In this document: piece after piece, positions 46,043-55,562 of the stretch | How the letters are laid out: each line of letters opens with the position of its first letter | How positions within the stretch are numbered: position 1 is the first letter of the stretch | From: Rhodobacteraceae bacterium UBA6197 | GTDB lineage: Bacteria; Pseudomonadota; Alphaproteobacteria; Rhodobacterales; Rhodobacteraceae | Direction: 5' to 3' | Length of the DNA: 64,000 nt | Assembly (NCBI GenBank): GCA_002422085.1 | Contig: DISZ01000004.1 | Location: forward strand, 1 to 64,000 | Translations under genes and position numbers: made by a program | Notes under the pieces: model-generated | What the model saw: only the letters and a program-made list of their open reading frames with translations | Told to the model about the DNA's origin: nothing | The model's database searches: none

Positions 46043-49000
46043 CTTGAAATATTCCAGAAATTGAACCAGTTGTCGTTGAAATGTCCGGGCAATGCCGAAA
46101 CGACATCCGGGTGGTAAACGCTGAACGGTGAAACCCCGTATTTCTGTAGTGCGGCCGCATGCGCTACGTCGTAGGCATTTTCGAATGACATCCCGCCACC
46201 TTGCATCAATCGCGACATGCGAGTCGCCTCGTTGGCTTCATGCATGTAAAAGCTCGCATCCGCGCCGGAAATCTTGCGCCCCTGGGACATCGCTGCCCGT
46301 AATCTGGCGATCATTGCCGCGTTTTCAGGGACGTCTCCGAACTTCGCAAGGTGACTTTCGACCAACGCAAGACCCCTTTCAGAAACATTGATCTCTGCGG
46401 ACGCCAACCGTCCCAACCCGGTGCCGCCTGCGGTGCCTTCCGAGAACGCCCCGGTTCCGGGCGAAGACGGGCTTCCACCGCGGGCTGCCAAACCGAGCGT
46501 GGCCGCGCCCACGACAAATGTACCTGCTTCCCACGCGCGCTCGCTGCCGGACAGTTTTCTGCCGACATCCCAGTGCTTGTCCACCATGAAACTGCTGATG
46601 TTGCCGATATGGAGCCCCGAGCTTTCCCCAGTAATTGCCTGCCCGCCGCTGACGCCTATTTCCCACGCCCCGCCGATGGGATTGGCCTTCAACGGGATTT
46701 CGATAAAGCCCTGAATATAGCCCCTCTGCCATGCGCGGGAATATCCGCCGATACTGAAGTCTCGCGGGTCCACCTTGGTCAGGACGTGGCAGGTCGCACA
46801 AAGGTAGTTCTCGGCCAGCTCTGCGGCTTCGTAATTGCCCTGCTGGGCGTACATGACGGCAAAGGGTTTGGTGTATTGGTTCAAGGGGCGCAACTCTCCC
46901 CCTTGGTAGTTCGCCGTGGGGATATGCTCGCCACGGGGTCCGAGTTCCCAGGTGGGGCCGCTAGGAGCGTGCGACTGAACTGTTCGCACTGGCGCAATTT
47001 CAGGTTCGCTTACCAAAAGTGGCGGCGGCAAGTAGCGTTCGTTTTCTGGCAAGGATTGCTGCAACGCTTCTTCGCGTTCGGTTGGTTCTGTCGGGTCGGC
47101 ACAGGATTGCGAGGTGGGGTCGCAGAACATGCCTGAGGAATCCGTGTTGTTCACCGGGTTGTTCCGAGCGTAGCGGTACAAATTCAGCCCATCGACCAGC
47201 CCACCCGGATCCGCGCTGATCCAGCGGCAGAGCCAGGGCGCGTAGTACCTTGCGCCGTGGTAGTAGAGGCCCGTCTCGTCGTCCCTTTCCTGTCCGGCGC
47301 GGTAGCGTTTGGGGGTCTGGGTCAGGCTGTCGACGGCGTGCCAGGTGGTGTTGCGCCAGGGGCTGAATTCCTCGGCGCTGATCAGGCGGGCGTTTTCGTC
47401 AAGCTCGATCCTTGAATGGCCAAGCTGATCGCCCAGCTGGTAGCGGATCAGCCGGGGCGGTTTGCCCGGCTCGGCACCGGCGACGCGGGATTCGACCAGT
47501 GCAACCCGGGTCTTGTCGTCCATCACGTGCAAGGTTTCGCGGGTCAGCGGGTCCGCCCCGTAGCGGCGGTAAATCTCGAACCCGCCAAGGTAGATGCGTT
47601 CTTCGCGGATGGTGCCATCGGCGCCCTCGGTGACCTTGCGCAGCCGTTCGCCGGCGCCGTCGTAGACATACCAGGTTCGCGCCCCCCCGGTGCCCGCCTG
47701 CCGCCGGGTCATCCGCAACTGGTCGGCGTGGTTCCAGGCGATTTCCTCCAGATGCGGCAAGGCTTGCATGTTGCCATGGGCATCGTAGTTCCCGTGTTCC
47801 TCGGTCGTATCGCCAGTGATCGTGCGGCTGAGCCGGTTGGACCGAACGCCGGGTTCCAGAAGGCTGGCCTCATCGTAGGAAAAGGTCCGGGTCCATCCGC
47901 CGGTCGCATCGGCCGCGCTGTGGTGGCGCAGCCGCGTCAGATTGCCCGCGATGTCGTAGGCATAACTTTCGGTGTAGCGGCCCAGCGCTGTTCCGTCCTC
48001 GGCTTGCAGCAGCATCGGTGGGCCGTCATCCGGCCCGGTCGGGCGCGCCCGACCGGAGGTTCCCAGGTGTTCGCGCCCGGTGGCGCGGGTCAGCCGATAG
48101 AGCGCATCGTAGTCATAGTCGGCGGTGGCCGAGACGCGTGTGTTGCGGAAAAACACGTCCCGCTGCGCGGCATCGGCGATATGGGCAACGTTGCCCATCG
48201 CGTCGTAGATGTAGCGCAGGTCTTGAATGGTCTTGCCGACGTTGTCGACATGCAGCCGGACAAGGCGCAGGGTCAGCGGGTCGTAGTGATACCGCGTTAC
48301 GGTGCCGTTGGCGTTGTCAACCCGCTGGCGCCGGCCCTTGGCATCATAGTCGATACCCGTGATGCCGACGGGCGCGGGGGTGTCGGGCCCGCCGGTCAGA
48401 AGGCCCTCGGGGGCCGCGGATCGATCCAGCCAGACGGTCAACCGCTCCAGCAGATTGGCTTCGTTGTAGCGCGGTTCGACCACGCTGATGCCGCCGCCAC
48501 GACCGCTTTGCGGCGGGATCATCTGGATCGGCCGGTCCAGCGCATCGAAACGGGTTTGACTGGTATAGCGTTCCGGCGCCAGAGCGGGTGTGTCAGACCA
48601 GTCGATGGCACCACGGTATTGCGCCGCCAGTTGCCGGGTGCTCGACAGCGCGTTGCCCTTGAAATCGTGGGCGTGGGTGGTGACCAGACCCGCCTGATCG
48701 CGCATTTCGGTCACGCGGCCGCGCAGGTTTCGTGCCTCGGGGTCGGCGAGGGCTTCGCCATAGACAGTCTGCGTCAGGGTGATTTCAGGGGGGGCACCGG
48801 AACGAAGAAACGAGGCGACCGGGCGGCGCAGAACGTCATATGCGGTGCGAAATGCGTGGCCGCGATCATCCCAGGCGTATTGCGCCTTGCCGGAGATGTC
48901 GTTGAGGATGCGGCGTTGCCCCGCCTCCATGCTTTGGGTGGCAATCCGGGTGCCCAGAAGATCGTAGTCATACCGCATCACGAGGCGGCCCAGCGCGTCG

Positions 49001-52000
49001 CGGATTTCGCGCTGGTTGCCCTGAATGTCGAGTGTCGTGTGGGTTGTGGGAAACTCCGCGCGGGTGCCGCCGCCGTCCGGGATGCGGTTGTGCAATGTGG
49101 TCAGGATCGTGCGCCCCAGCGAATCGGACTGGAGCACGCTGGGCGTGGCGGCGGCGATGGAGGACATTTCGGCCGCTTGCCGCTCGCGCGGGCCAAGCGT
49201 GCCATCGATGCGCTTGGCGTACCAGCCGGGGCGATAATCCGAGGTCGGCAGACGCGCGAAATAATCGCCCAAGTCAGGGTCGGTGGCAGGGTCGAGCCGC
49301 AGCGTGTCGGCCACGTCCCAGACTTCAGCGCGCCACGGGCCGAAAACCGATTTGTTCCATGTCTGGTTGGGAAAGATCGTTCCGACGACACGGGACATCG
49401 GGTCGTAAAAGAGGATCGGGCTTTGGCCGATGCGCAGGTCGAACTCGAACAGGTGGGTGTCGGTAAAGAAGGACTCGTAGCTGCGGACCGGCTTGCCCTT
49501 GTTGTTGAAGATCGTCCAGCCTGTTGCGGTCCAGCGGCGGGGCGCCGGCGTGTTGGAGATCACGGGCTGGCGGTCGGGGCCGACGACAATCTGGCCATCG
49601 CTTCCGCGTTCCGGCACGGGGCCGGGCTCGGCGGGCAGTTTCATCTGGATGGCGCGGCCAAAACCATCCGAATAGGCCAGCGTGATATGCAGCGGCGATG
49701 TGGCGCCGCGGGCAAGGTCGCTTTGGTGGGTTTGCCGCGTGATGGTGCCCGCGACGAGCGGCTGGGGCGGTCCGGCAACACGGGCGCGGGCAACAGCGTG
49801 CACATCCTCGACCATGCGGCTGGTGGCGCCCTGCAAAAGCCGCGGCGCGGCGGCATCGGGGTCGGCCACGAAGGCGGCGACCTGCGCCGGCGAAAGTGTC
49901 GCCTCGAATGCCGCATCGAGGCGGTCGCCCAAGGTTTCCTCAGGTTTGCCCATCACCGCCGTGCCGGCCACCCGGCCTAGCGCATCAAACGCCATGGCGA
50001 TCCGGTTTCGGTTGGCATCCATCACCAGAGCGGGCGCCAATACGCGATAGTCCTGGCCGCCGCGAGTCACCGGGTCGTGGGCGCCCGGCCCCCGTTCGCC
50101 GACCGTGACGCGACTGCCAAGAGCATCAAGGGTTTCCGCCACCAGAAGCGCGTAGTCGTCATAGCGCACGCGGCTTTCCGTCGGCGCGTCGGCGCGGTGG
50201 AACGGGTCGCGCGCCCGTTTGGGAAGAAAGAACGCAGCGCGTGCCTGCGCCAATTCGGTTTCGGGGGTGTCATCGCTATCGGGCGAAAAATAGACCCTGC
50301 CCGAGGGCACCCACCACCCCGCGTCGTAAAGCGGGCGGTAGCCTGCGGACACAAGCATGTCGTCGGTCAGGCGGTCACCGTAGATCGATGCGACCAAACC
50401 CGGTGTCAGGCCCAGAGTGTAGGTTTCGTAGCCCAGCCCCAGTGCGCCAAGTTCGCCCGGCGGCAGCGGCCCGGTCAGGTCATCGCGCCGATACAGCGTC
50501 ACCTTTCGGCTGAGGCAGCGGCGGCACCGACCCGGCAGGGCGGGGCTTTCATAGGGAACCTCGGCATCGGCGTGCAGCGTAAAGCGGCCATCGCGGGCGG
50601 TCCGCCCGAAATCCGAGGGTTGAAAGCGCCCGCCGGGCCCAGTCGGGATATATCCTGTCAGGGCGTGGCTTTGCTGATCGAATGCCGCCGGGGTGCGCCA
50701 GTCGTCCGGCCGATCGACAGCCGCCGTCATCCGGGTTTCACCGTAGGTGACATGCACCTCGGCCTGCGCCGCGCGAACCGCTTCCGGCAGCGAAAGATCG
50801 CTGTGGCGGCGGCCATAGCCGATGGTCACAACCTTGAGCGCCGTGCCATAGCGGTCGGTTTCCAGCGTGATCGTGTGGGCCACGCGCGGGTCGAGCGCGG
50901 CGCAGGCCTTCGGGTTCTTCGGATCGGTGCTGATGGCCCCGTCGCGGACCCGAACCACGGCCCGTTCGTAGCTGTAGGCAATTTCTTCGCGGCTGCTGAC
51001 CAGAAAGACCGCATAGGGGTTGGATCCGCGATCCTGCAGTTTTTGCACCGCATAACTGCGTTCGGTCACGCCATGAGGCAGCTCGGACCGGGGCCCTCCG
51101 TCAAGCGCATAGATTTCCTGCCGCAGCAAAGACCCCCGCAGCGCCCGGCAGGCTTCGCGGCGCTCCTCGGCCGAAAGGCCGGGCGGAAGCGTGGTATCGG
51201 GTAGCAGAAGAGCGCGCGCCGCGGCATCGTCAAGCCCGGGTTCGCGAAAGTATTCACCCGAGTCGTGCGGCCCCAGAAATCCCGCGAAATAGTCCGACAC
51301 GTGTTCACCGCCGATGTCGATCCCCGTATGGAAGAAACTGCGCGTAAGCACCTCGGGCACATGCGAATAGTGTTCGATGTTCTGCGCCGGCGCTTTGCCA
51401 TCGGCAGTGAGGGCGGCGTATTCCTCGGTATCGGTCTGCTCGACCATGCCGAAGCCGCGAAATTCGCGTTCCTCGCCATCGAAATGTCCGTGGTGATAGC
51501 TGTAGCGCGCGGCAAATCGGGTGCGGCCGATATGGTCGATGGTTTCGACGCGCTCGACGACATGCACCGGGAACGGCAGGTGCGTGATCCAGGGCCTGCC
51601 GGCGGCCTTGTCGGCCAAGGCGAACCGTGTCGAAGGGCTGTAATGAACGCGGGTTTCGGCGCCCATGTTGTTTCGGGTAACGACCAGCAAATGCGGCTTT
51701 TGCCCCCCCATCAGGTCGATGTAGCTAAGCGGGCCATTGACGCTGGCGGGCAGGGCGGTTGACCAGACAAGGCAGGCGGTGCCGTTGCCCAAAAGATCGG
51801 CCGTGGCGACGGTGCTGACGCTGCTGATCGGCGGAAAATGCTGCAGGCGGCGGGCATGGCTCCAGCCATTGCCCGAGAGGTTGAAATAGAATCGCGCCCC
51901 GTCGCCGGCAAGGTAGAGGATATCCGTCGTGCCAGAGCCATCGACATCGGCCAACTGAATGCGCCGCGCGTCGAAGTGATCGGCGGTATCGAACCACGGT

Positions 52001-53934
52001 GCACCATCCATGCTGACGCGCGCGCCAAAGCGCCCGTGACCAAGGCTGGGCCAATAGGAGACCTCGCCGTTGTTGATGCGCACGAGGTCCGAAAGGCCAT
52101 CGCCGCTCATATCGGCCAGAAAAACCGTGCCCCGACCCTCTGCGAAGACAAGCTGCGGCCCGTCCGCGCCCGCCCAATCGTGGTGCACGGTCTCGGCCGG
52201 GGCAAACCCCGCTTCCCCCAGCGACCGATACCAGACCAGTTCGTTTGGCCGCGTGATCAGCACATCCGCAAAGCCGTCGCCGCTAAGATCGACAAGCCGC
52301 AAATTCGGGTCGTTCCAGTCCAGCCGTGGCAGCGTGCCGAAAGCCCTGAAGGATTGCCAGTCGCCCTGCGGGTCCCGTTCGTAAAATCCCGGCAGGGGTC
52401 CGTCGAAGGTCACCAGGTCCAGCTGGCCGTCGCCGGACAGGTCCATGAAGCGATCGCCGGAGCGGGCCTTGTCCGGCGCCGGTTGTGTCGGCGCGGCCCG
52501 CGCGGGGCCAAAGCGGCCACCGCCGAGATTTGGCTTGTAGTGCCACGCGCCACCCTGGCGGGTCAGGATGCCCGGCGCACCGTCGCCGTCAAGGTCGACC
52601 CATTGAACCTGTCCGCCAACGCCGACGGGCAGGTTTTCGGCGCTGCTCTGATCCAGGCGTCGCAAGGTGTCGTCAATGCGGGCCTTGCTGTAGGTGAATT
52701 CCACGGGCGGCAGAGTCGCGGTCAGATAGCGCCCGTCGTCCTTGCGGACATGGCCCGCTTGGGTGGCGCGGCAAAGAAAGGACGCGATACGGGTGCTGCC
52801 GGCATGATCCAGTTCTTCGTCGATGGTGGCGAAGGGCAGGGCGGCGTCGTCATAATGAAACTCGGTGCTGCGGACGAGGCAGGGTTCGGGGCCGAGCTCG
52901 GCGAAATTGTGGAACATCAGCACGCGGTGGCAGCGGCGGTGAGTTCGTATTTCAAACCCGGCACGATGGTCTGAGAACGAATCCGGCCGGGTCGGCCATG
53001 GTCGGGTCGGACGGTCGCTGGCGCGGATATAGCGGTGATCGTCCGGATTTGACGGCAAGGCCGCGACATGGCCCTCGTCATAGTCGAAGACGGCCTCGAA
53101 CAGCCATTCGGCCCGCGCCAGATCGGGGTCGATCAGACGCGAGACGCGGTTGCCGTAGCGGATGCGCTTGAGATAGCGCTGCGCCCGGCGCTCGCGCGTG
53201 CGCTCGGACCCAAGCGACAGATCCAGTCCGGCGGCGTCTTCGGCGGCATAGTCGAAGACCATCGCATTGCCCTTGTCGTCGAAACTTTGGCACGGCAGCC
53301 AGCGAAACACCCGGTCCGGTCGGGCCGGGTCGGCAATGCGGCTGTTGCCCGTCAGGCCATAAAGCGTTGTCACATTCTCGCGCGTGATCGTGCGCCAGTG
53401 GATCGCCCCGCTGACCCCATGGGTCCAGCGTTCCACGCGCGCGAAAAGCCCCTCGACCCGGGGGCGATAGCGGTGAATGACATGGTCCGGTGCGCTGTCC
53501 CTGTCTTCGTGCCTGCCGCCATCCCGTTTCAGCACGGGGACCAGATCTTCGGCGCCCGACATGACATAGACGTCACTTTCGCCATCGTCATTGTAGTGTG
53601 GCACGCCCTTGGCTGTCCTGCGCCCGATGCTTGGAAGGGACAGCGACCAGCCGAATCCGAAGGGGCCATTGCCGGTCGACGAATCGTAGGACAAGGACAG
53701 GCTTGGCCCGAACCCGGACCGCCCGGGGCTGAGCGCGATGGGCAGGTTCATCGTGCCGCTGCCGGTCGCGGGATTGGCGGCGAATTTCTCGCCTATGCCC
53801 TTGATCGCGCCGCCACCTTTCGGTTGCACGATAGACGGTAGCGCGCCAGAAACAACGGAAGTGCCCGCGCTATCGTTTCGTGCGGTGTCACGTGGGGCGG
53901 TCGCGACATCTTGCGATGATGCGAGCCACGACAT
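46039..53934 (-). CDS. Tc toxin TcB-TcC fusion (SpvB/TcdB + RHS) with C-terminal toxin domain
   Basis: A 2631-residue protein. Residues about 40-330 are an SpvB domain (GIGEKFAANPATGSGTMNLP, then GFGPSLSLSYDSSTGNGPFG). Residues about 440-670 hold FG-GAP/VCBS-type repeats (DLSGDGQLDLV, DLSGDGFADVL, DMSGDGLSDLV, DVDGSGTTDIL). The TcdB middle domain follows near 790-835 (VERVETIDHIGRTRFAARYS). RHS/YD repeats occupy about 1650-2190. The RHS core at about 2211-2268 includes ETGLYYHGARYYAPWLCRWI, then SADPGGL and NLYRYARNNPVNNTDSSG, where TcC proteins self-cleave. The last 360 residues are the payload, with a FYMHEANEATRM (HExxE) motif and SPFSVYHPDVV near the end. Usually TcB and TcC are separate genes; here they are fused. 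Confidence 0.93.
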   Translation of the reverse strand: MSWLASSQDVATAPRDTARNDSAGTSVVSGALPSIVQPKGGGAIKGIGEKFAANPATGSGTMNLPIALSPGRSGFGPSLSLSYDSSTGNGPFGFGWSLSLPSIGRRTAKGVPHYNDDGESDVYVMSGAEDLVPVLKRDGGRHEDRDSAPDHVIHRYRPRVEGLFARVERWTHGVSGAIHWRTITRENVTTLYGLTGNSRIADPARPDRVFRWLPCQSFDDKGNAMVFDYAAEDAAGLDLSLGSERTRERRAQRYLKRIRYGNRVSRLIDPDLARAEWLFEAVFDYDEGHVAALPSNPDDHRYIRASDRPTRPWPTRPDSFSDHRAGFEIRTHRRCHRVLMFHNFAELGPEPCLVRSTEFHYDDAALPFATIDEELDHAGSTRIASFLCRATQAGHVRKDDGRYLTATLPPVEFTYSKARIDDTLRRLDQSSAENLPVGVGGQVQWVDLDGDGAPGILTRQGGAWHYKPNLGGGRFGPARAAPTQPAPDKARSGDRFMDLSGDGQLDLVTFDGPLPGFYERDPQGDWQSFRAFGTLPRLDWNDPNLRLVDLSGDGFADVLITRPNELVWYRSLGEAGFAPAETVHHDWAGADGPQLVFAEGRGTVFLADMSGDGLSDLVRINNGEVSYWPSLGHGRFGARVSMDGAPWFDTADHFDARRIQLADVDGSGTTDILYLAGDGARFYFNLSGNGWSHARRLQHFPPISSVSTVATADLLGNGTACLVWSTALPASVNGPLSYIDLMGGQKPHLLVVTRNNMGAETRVHYSPSTRFALADKAAGRPWITHLPFPVHVVERVETIDHIGRTRFAARYSYHHGHFDGEEREFRGFGMVEQTDTEEYAALTADGKAPAQNIEHYSHVPEVLTRSFFHTGIDIGGEHVSDYFAGFLGPHDSGEYFREPGLDDAAARALLLPDTTLPPGLSAEERREACRALRGSLLRQEIYALDGGPRSELPHGVTERSYAVQKLQDRGSNPYAVFLVSSREEIAYSYERAVVRVRDGAISTDPKNPKACAALDPRVAHTITLETDRYGTALKVVTIGYGRRHSDLSLPEAVRAAQAEVHVTYGETRMTAAVDRPDDWRTPAAFDQQSHALTGYIPTGPGGRFQPSDFGRTARDGRFTLHADAEVPYESPALPGRCRRCLSRKVTLYRRDDLTGPLPPGELGALGLGYETYTLGLTPGLVASIYGDRLTDDMLVSAGYRPLYDAGWWVPSGRVYFSPDSDDTPETELAQARAAFFLPKRARDPFHRADAPTESRVRYDDYALLVAETLDALGSRVTVGERGPGAHDPVTRGGQDYRVLAPALVMDANRNRIAMAFDALGRVAGTAVMGKPEETLGDRLDAAFEATLSPAQVAAFVADPDAAAPRLLQGATSRMVEDVHAVARARVAGPPQPLVAGTITRQTHQSDLARGATSPLHITLAYSDGFGRAIQMKLPAEPGPVPERGSDGQIVVGPDRQPVISNTPAPRRWTATGWTIFNNKGKPVRSYESFFTDTHLFEFDLRIGQSPILFYDPMSRVVGTIFPNQTWNKSVFGPWRAEVWDVADTLRLDPATDPDLGDYFARLPTSDYRPGWYAKRIDGTLGPRERQAAEMSSIAAATPSVLQSDSLGRTILTTLHNRIPDGGGTRAEFPTTHTTLDIQGNQREIRDALGRLVMRYDYDLLGTRIATQSMEAGQRRILNDISGKAQYAWDDRGHAFRTAYDVLRRPVASFLRSGAPPEITLTQTVYGEALADPEARNLRGRVTEMRDQAGLVTTHAHDFKGNALSSTRQLAAQYRGAIDWSDTPALAPERYTSQTRFDALDRPIQMIPPQSGRGGGISVVEPRYNEANLLERLTVWLDRSAAPEGLLTGGPDTPAPVGITGIDYDAKGRRQRVDNANGTVTRYHYDPLTLRLVRLHVDNVGKTIQDLRYIYDAMGNVAHIADAAQRDVFFRNTRVSATADYDYDALYRLTRATGREHLGTSGRARPTGPDDGPPMLLQAEDGTALGRYTESYAYDIAGNLTRLRHHSAADATGGWTRTFSYDEASLLEPGVRSNRLSRTITGDTTEEHGNYDAHGNMQALPHLEEIAWNHADQLRMTRRQAGTGGARTWYVYDGAGERLRKVTEGADGTIREERIYLGGFEIYRRYGADPLTRETLHVMDDKTRVALVESRVAGAEPGKPPRLIRYQLGDQLGHSRIELDENARLISAEEFSPWRNTTWHAVDSLTQTPKRYRAGQERDDETGLYYHGARYYAPWLCRWISADPGGLVDGLNLYRYARNNPVNNTDSSGMFCDPTSQSCADPTEPTEREEALQQSLPENERYLPPPLLVSEPEIAPVRTVQSHAPSGPTWELGPRGEHIPTANYQGGELRPLNQYTKPFAVMYAQQGNYEAAELAENYLCATCHVLTKVDPRDFSIGGYSRAWQRGYIQGFIEIPLKANPIGGAWEIGVSGGQAITGESSGLHIGNISSFMVDKHWDVGRKLSGSERAWEAGTFVVGAATLGLAARGGSPSSPGTGAFSEGTAGGTGLGRLASAEINVSERGLALVESHLAKFGDVPENAAMIARLRAAMSQGRKISGADASFYMHEANEATRMSRLMQGGGMSFENAYDVAHAAALQKYGVSPFSVYHPDVVSALPGHFNDNWFNFWNISR

Positions 53935-53946
53935 TTGATTTCATGT

Positions 53947-53959
53947 CCTGTAAAACAGG
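53947..53959 (-). promoter_or_regulatory. Small hairpin overlapping the TcB-TcC ribosome-binding site
   Basis: CCTGT and ACAGG arms (5 bases, perfect) around a 3-base loop lie 12 bases upstream of the toxin start. On the transcript the right arm merges into ACAGGACAUG, so the AGGA ribosome-binding site would be partly paired. This may damp translation of the toxin. Confidence 0.3.
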
Positions 53960-54034
53960 CTTCCAAAATGAATTGGAACTGCTTGGTGCGTTGGCTTGTC
54001 CTACTATCCTTTTACGCGAGTCCGACGAAATTGT

Positions 54035-54048
54035 CACCACAATTGGTG
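54035..54048. promoter_or_regulatory. Inverted repeat upstream of the toxin operon
   Basis: CACCA-CAAT-TGGTG (5-base perfect arms, extendable outward by TTG/CAA after gaps) lies about 100 bases before the toxin start in a gene-free stretch. It is a candidate operator. No promoter boxes are obvious. Confidence 0.3.
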
Positions 54049-54144
54049 GGTGCCAAAAGCCCGTGCCCGGGGCGCGTTCCGTGCGGCTGTGCGAGTGTCG
54101 CCGAAAATCCGACACTGACGCAGGCCGCGATTTGACCTCTGCCG

Positions 54145-54360
54145 GTGTCTGGCAAACGGAAGAACAGACCTGTCGAACCGCAGGAGCCTTGGCGCGATTG
54201 TCACGGGGCGGATGGCGTCAGAGCCCTTTCAGGGCGGGCGCAGATCATCGGAATTGGCGGTGGCCCATGGCGTTTGCAAGGCAAAGATCCGACGCTGCAA
54301 GAATGCGGTATTGAAGGGTGCGGCAGGCCTCGTCGCGCGTGACGGCGACCGGAACCCGCA
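54145..54360 (+). pseudogene. IS3-family OrfA transposase relic
   Basis: Plus-strand frames give MSGKRKNRPVEP (the IS3 OrfA start MSGKRKxHSPEF). After frameshifts come RSSELAVAHGVCKAKIRRCK and NAVLKGAAGLVARDGD, matching the OrfA helix-turn-helix pattern TVAELAxxYGVHPTMIHxWKRxLLEGAxxIF. No OrfB follows. It lies 200 bases beyond the start of the toxin operon, at the opposite end of the island from the IS256 relic. Confidence 0.65.
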
Positions 54361-54411
54361 CCGCACCCGTCGTCAGCGCGAAACTGCGCCACCTTGCAGG
54401 ATCTGACGGTG

Positions 54412-54660
54412 TCAGGTGCCGGACAGAAGATACCGGGCAATCCCATACACATAGAGAGCAGAAAATACGATGTTGATATATTTCAGCTGTCGTTCCGTTT
54501 TGAGCCAAGCGCAGAAAATCCATATCAAACAAAATGGTAATCCAAACATCATGGCGGCCAATTGCCAATCTTGAACGATGGAAACCGTGCTGCAAAGACC
54601 TAATGTAAGGGCGACCCACTTCAGCGGCTGCTCGTAGGCTGCCAACTTCAAAAGTGTCAT
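54412..54660 (-). CDS. Small membrane protein, unknown function
   Basis: An 82-residue protein with three likely membrane helices: WVALTLGLCSTVSIVQDW, then LAAMMFGLPFCLIWIFCAWL and YINIVFSALYVYGIARYLL. It has basic residues between helices 2 and 3 (KTERQLK). Layout resembles small alphaproteobacterial membrane proteins of DUF6552 type, but I am not sure of the family. I start at the ATG at 54660; the frame extends upstream without membrane character. Base composition is more A/T-rich than its surroundings, which with intact hydrophobic segments argues it is real and perhaps acquired. It lies just outside the IS3 relic. Confidence 0.55.
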   Translation of the reverse strand: MTLLKLAAYEQPLKWVALTLGLCSTVSIVQDWQLAAMMFGLPFCLIWIFCAWLKTERQLKYINIVFSALYVYGIARYLLSGT

Positions 54661-55562
54661 ATCAAGAGCTTTCAGATGACCAGCACCGTTGACCCGGAGA
54701 TCTGGTATGGCCGCTGATAGCAAACGAACGACGCAAGGACAATGCGGCTGCAACAGGCTCGACCATCAGATCGCCCGATCCGTCTGAACGGGGCCGGAGC
54801 GTCGCCTCGGAGGATTTCCGCCTCGCACGCTGTCACCGGCACCGGCGGGTCGACGCAAGCTTGCCTCGGGGGCTAGCGATGGATGTGGGCGTTGCCTGCT
54901 GCAAAAGCCGATGTTGTGCCCGGTCGATGCGCCTGTTGTCGGGGCGCTGGCTTGGGCGTTCAGAGGAAGCTTTTGGTCTTTGGCGACCTGCCAAGGCCAT
55001 TGGACCAAGACGTGTCGTGCGATGTGCCTTTGCCGTCCCTGTTGATCCTGATCTCGCGCCCGACCTGCGCCTTGATGATGTCGGTGGAGGTGATCCCCGC
55101 ACGTCCGCCGGACGGCTGACGCGCGGCATGGCGGCGCGATCAATGATCTTCTTGCACGCGGCGCCGGGCCCGATTTGCCCCTTGCGGAGGCAAGAAAAGA
55201 CAGGTTCGGGGCCTTTTCTTCAGGATGTCCCGTGTGGAGCCGATCCGGGGCAGGGGCGCGCGCGCCACGGCAAACGTGAAGGGCAGGGCCGTTCCGAGCG
55301 GTTGTTCATGGCCGGTTCGGCGTGCCTTCGCACCAAAGCGTTCCCATTGTCGATGCCCTTGGGCACTGCGGCATTCGGGGTCGCGGCAGATCGGGTCCAT
55401 TCATCGGTGGCCGGATGAATTTTGTGCGCGCGACGCGGTAGCGGGGCGATGCCGGTTTTCCGCTGACATCCAAAGCCGCATTCGCGGTGGGTGGAAACGC
55501 AATCGCGGCGCTGTTAGCCCTGCGTCAACAGGGTCATTGCGGGGGTGAAATGCGGCCGGGGG
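54661..55562. other. Intergenic, no gene supported
   Basis: About 900 bases between the small membrane protein and the LysR gene. Frames on both strands are short or of arginine/proline-rich shadow type. Nothing recognisable; possibly decayed DNA at the island margin. Confidence 0.45.

Noticed and set aside
47416..49980. 854-codon open frame on the + strand opposite the TcB-TcC gene
   Set aside because: Antisense to strongly supported RHS coding sequence. Composition and lack of any domain are those of a GC-rich shadow frame.
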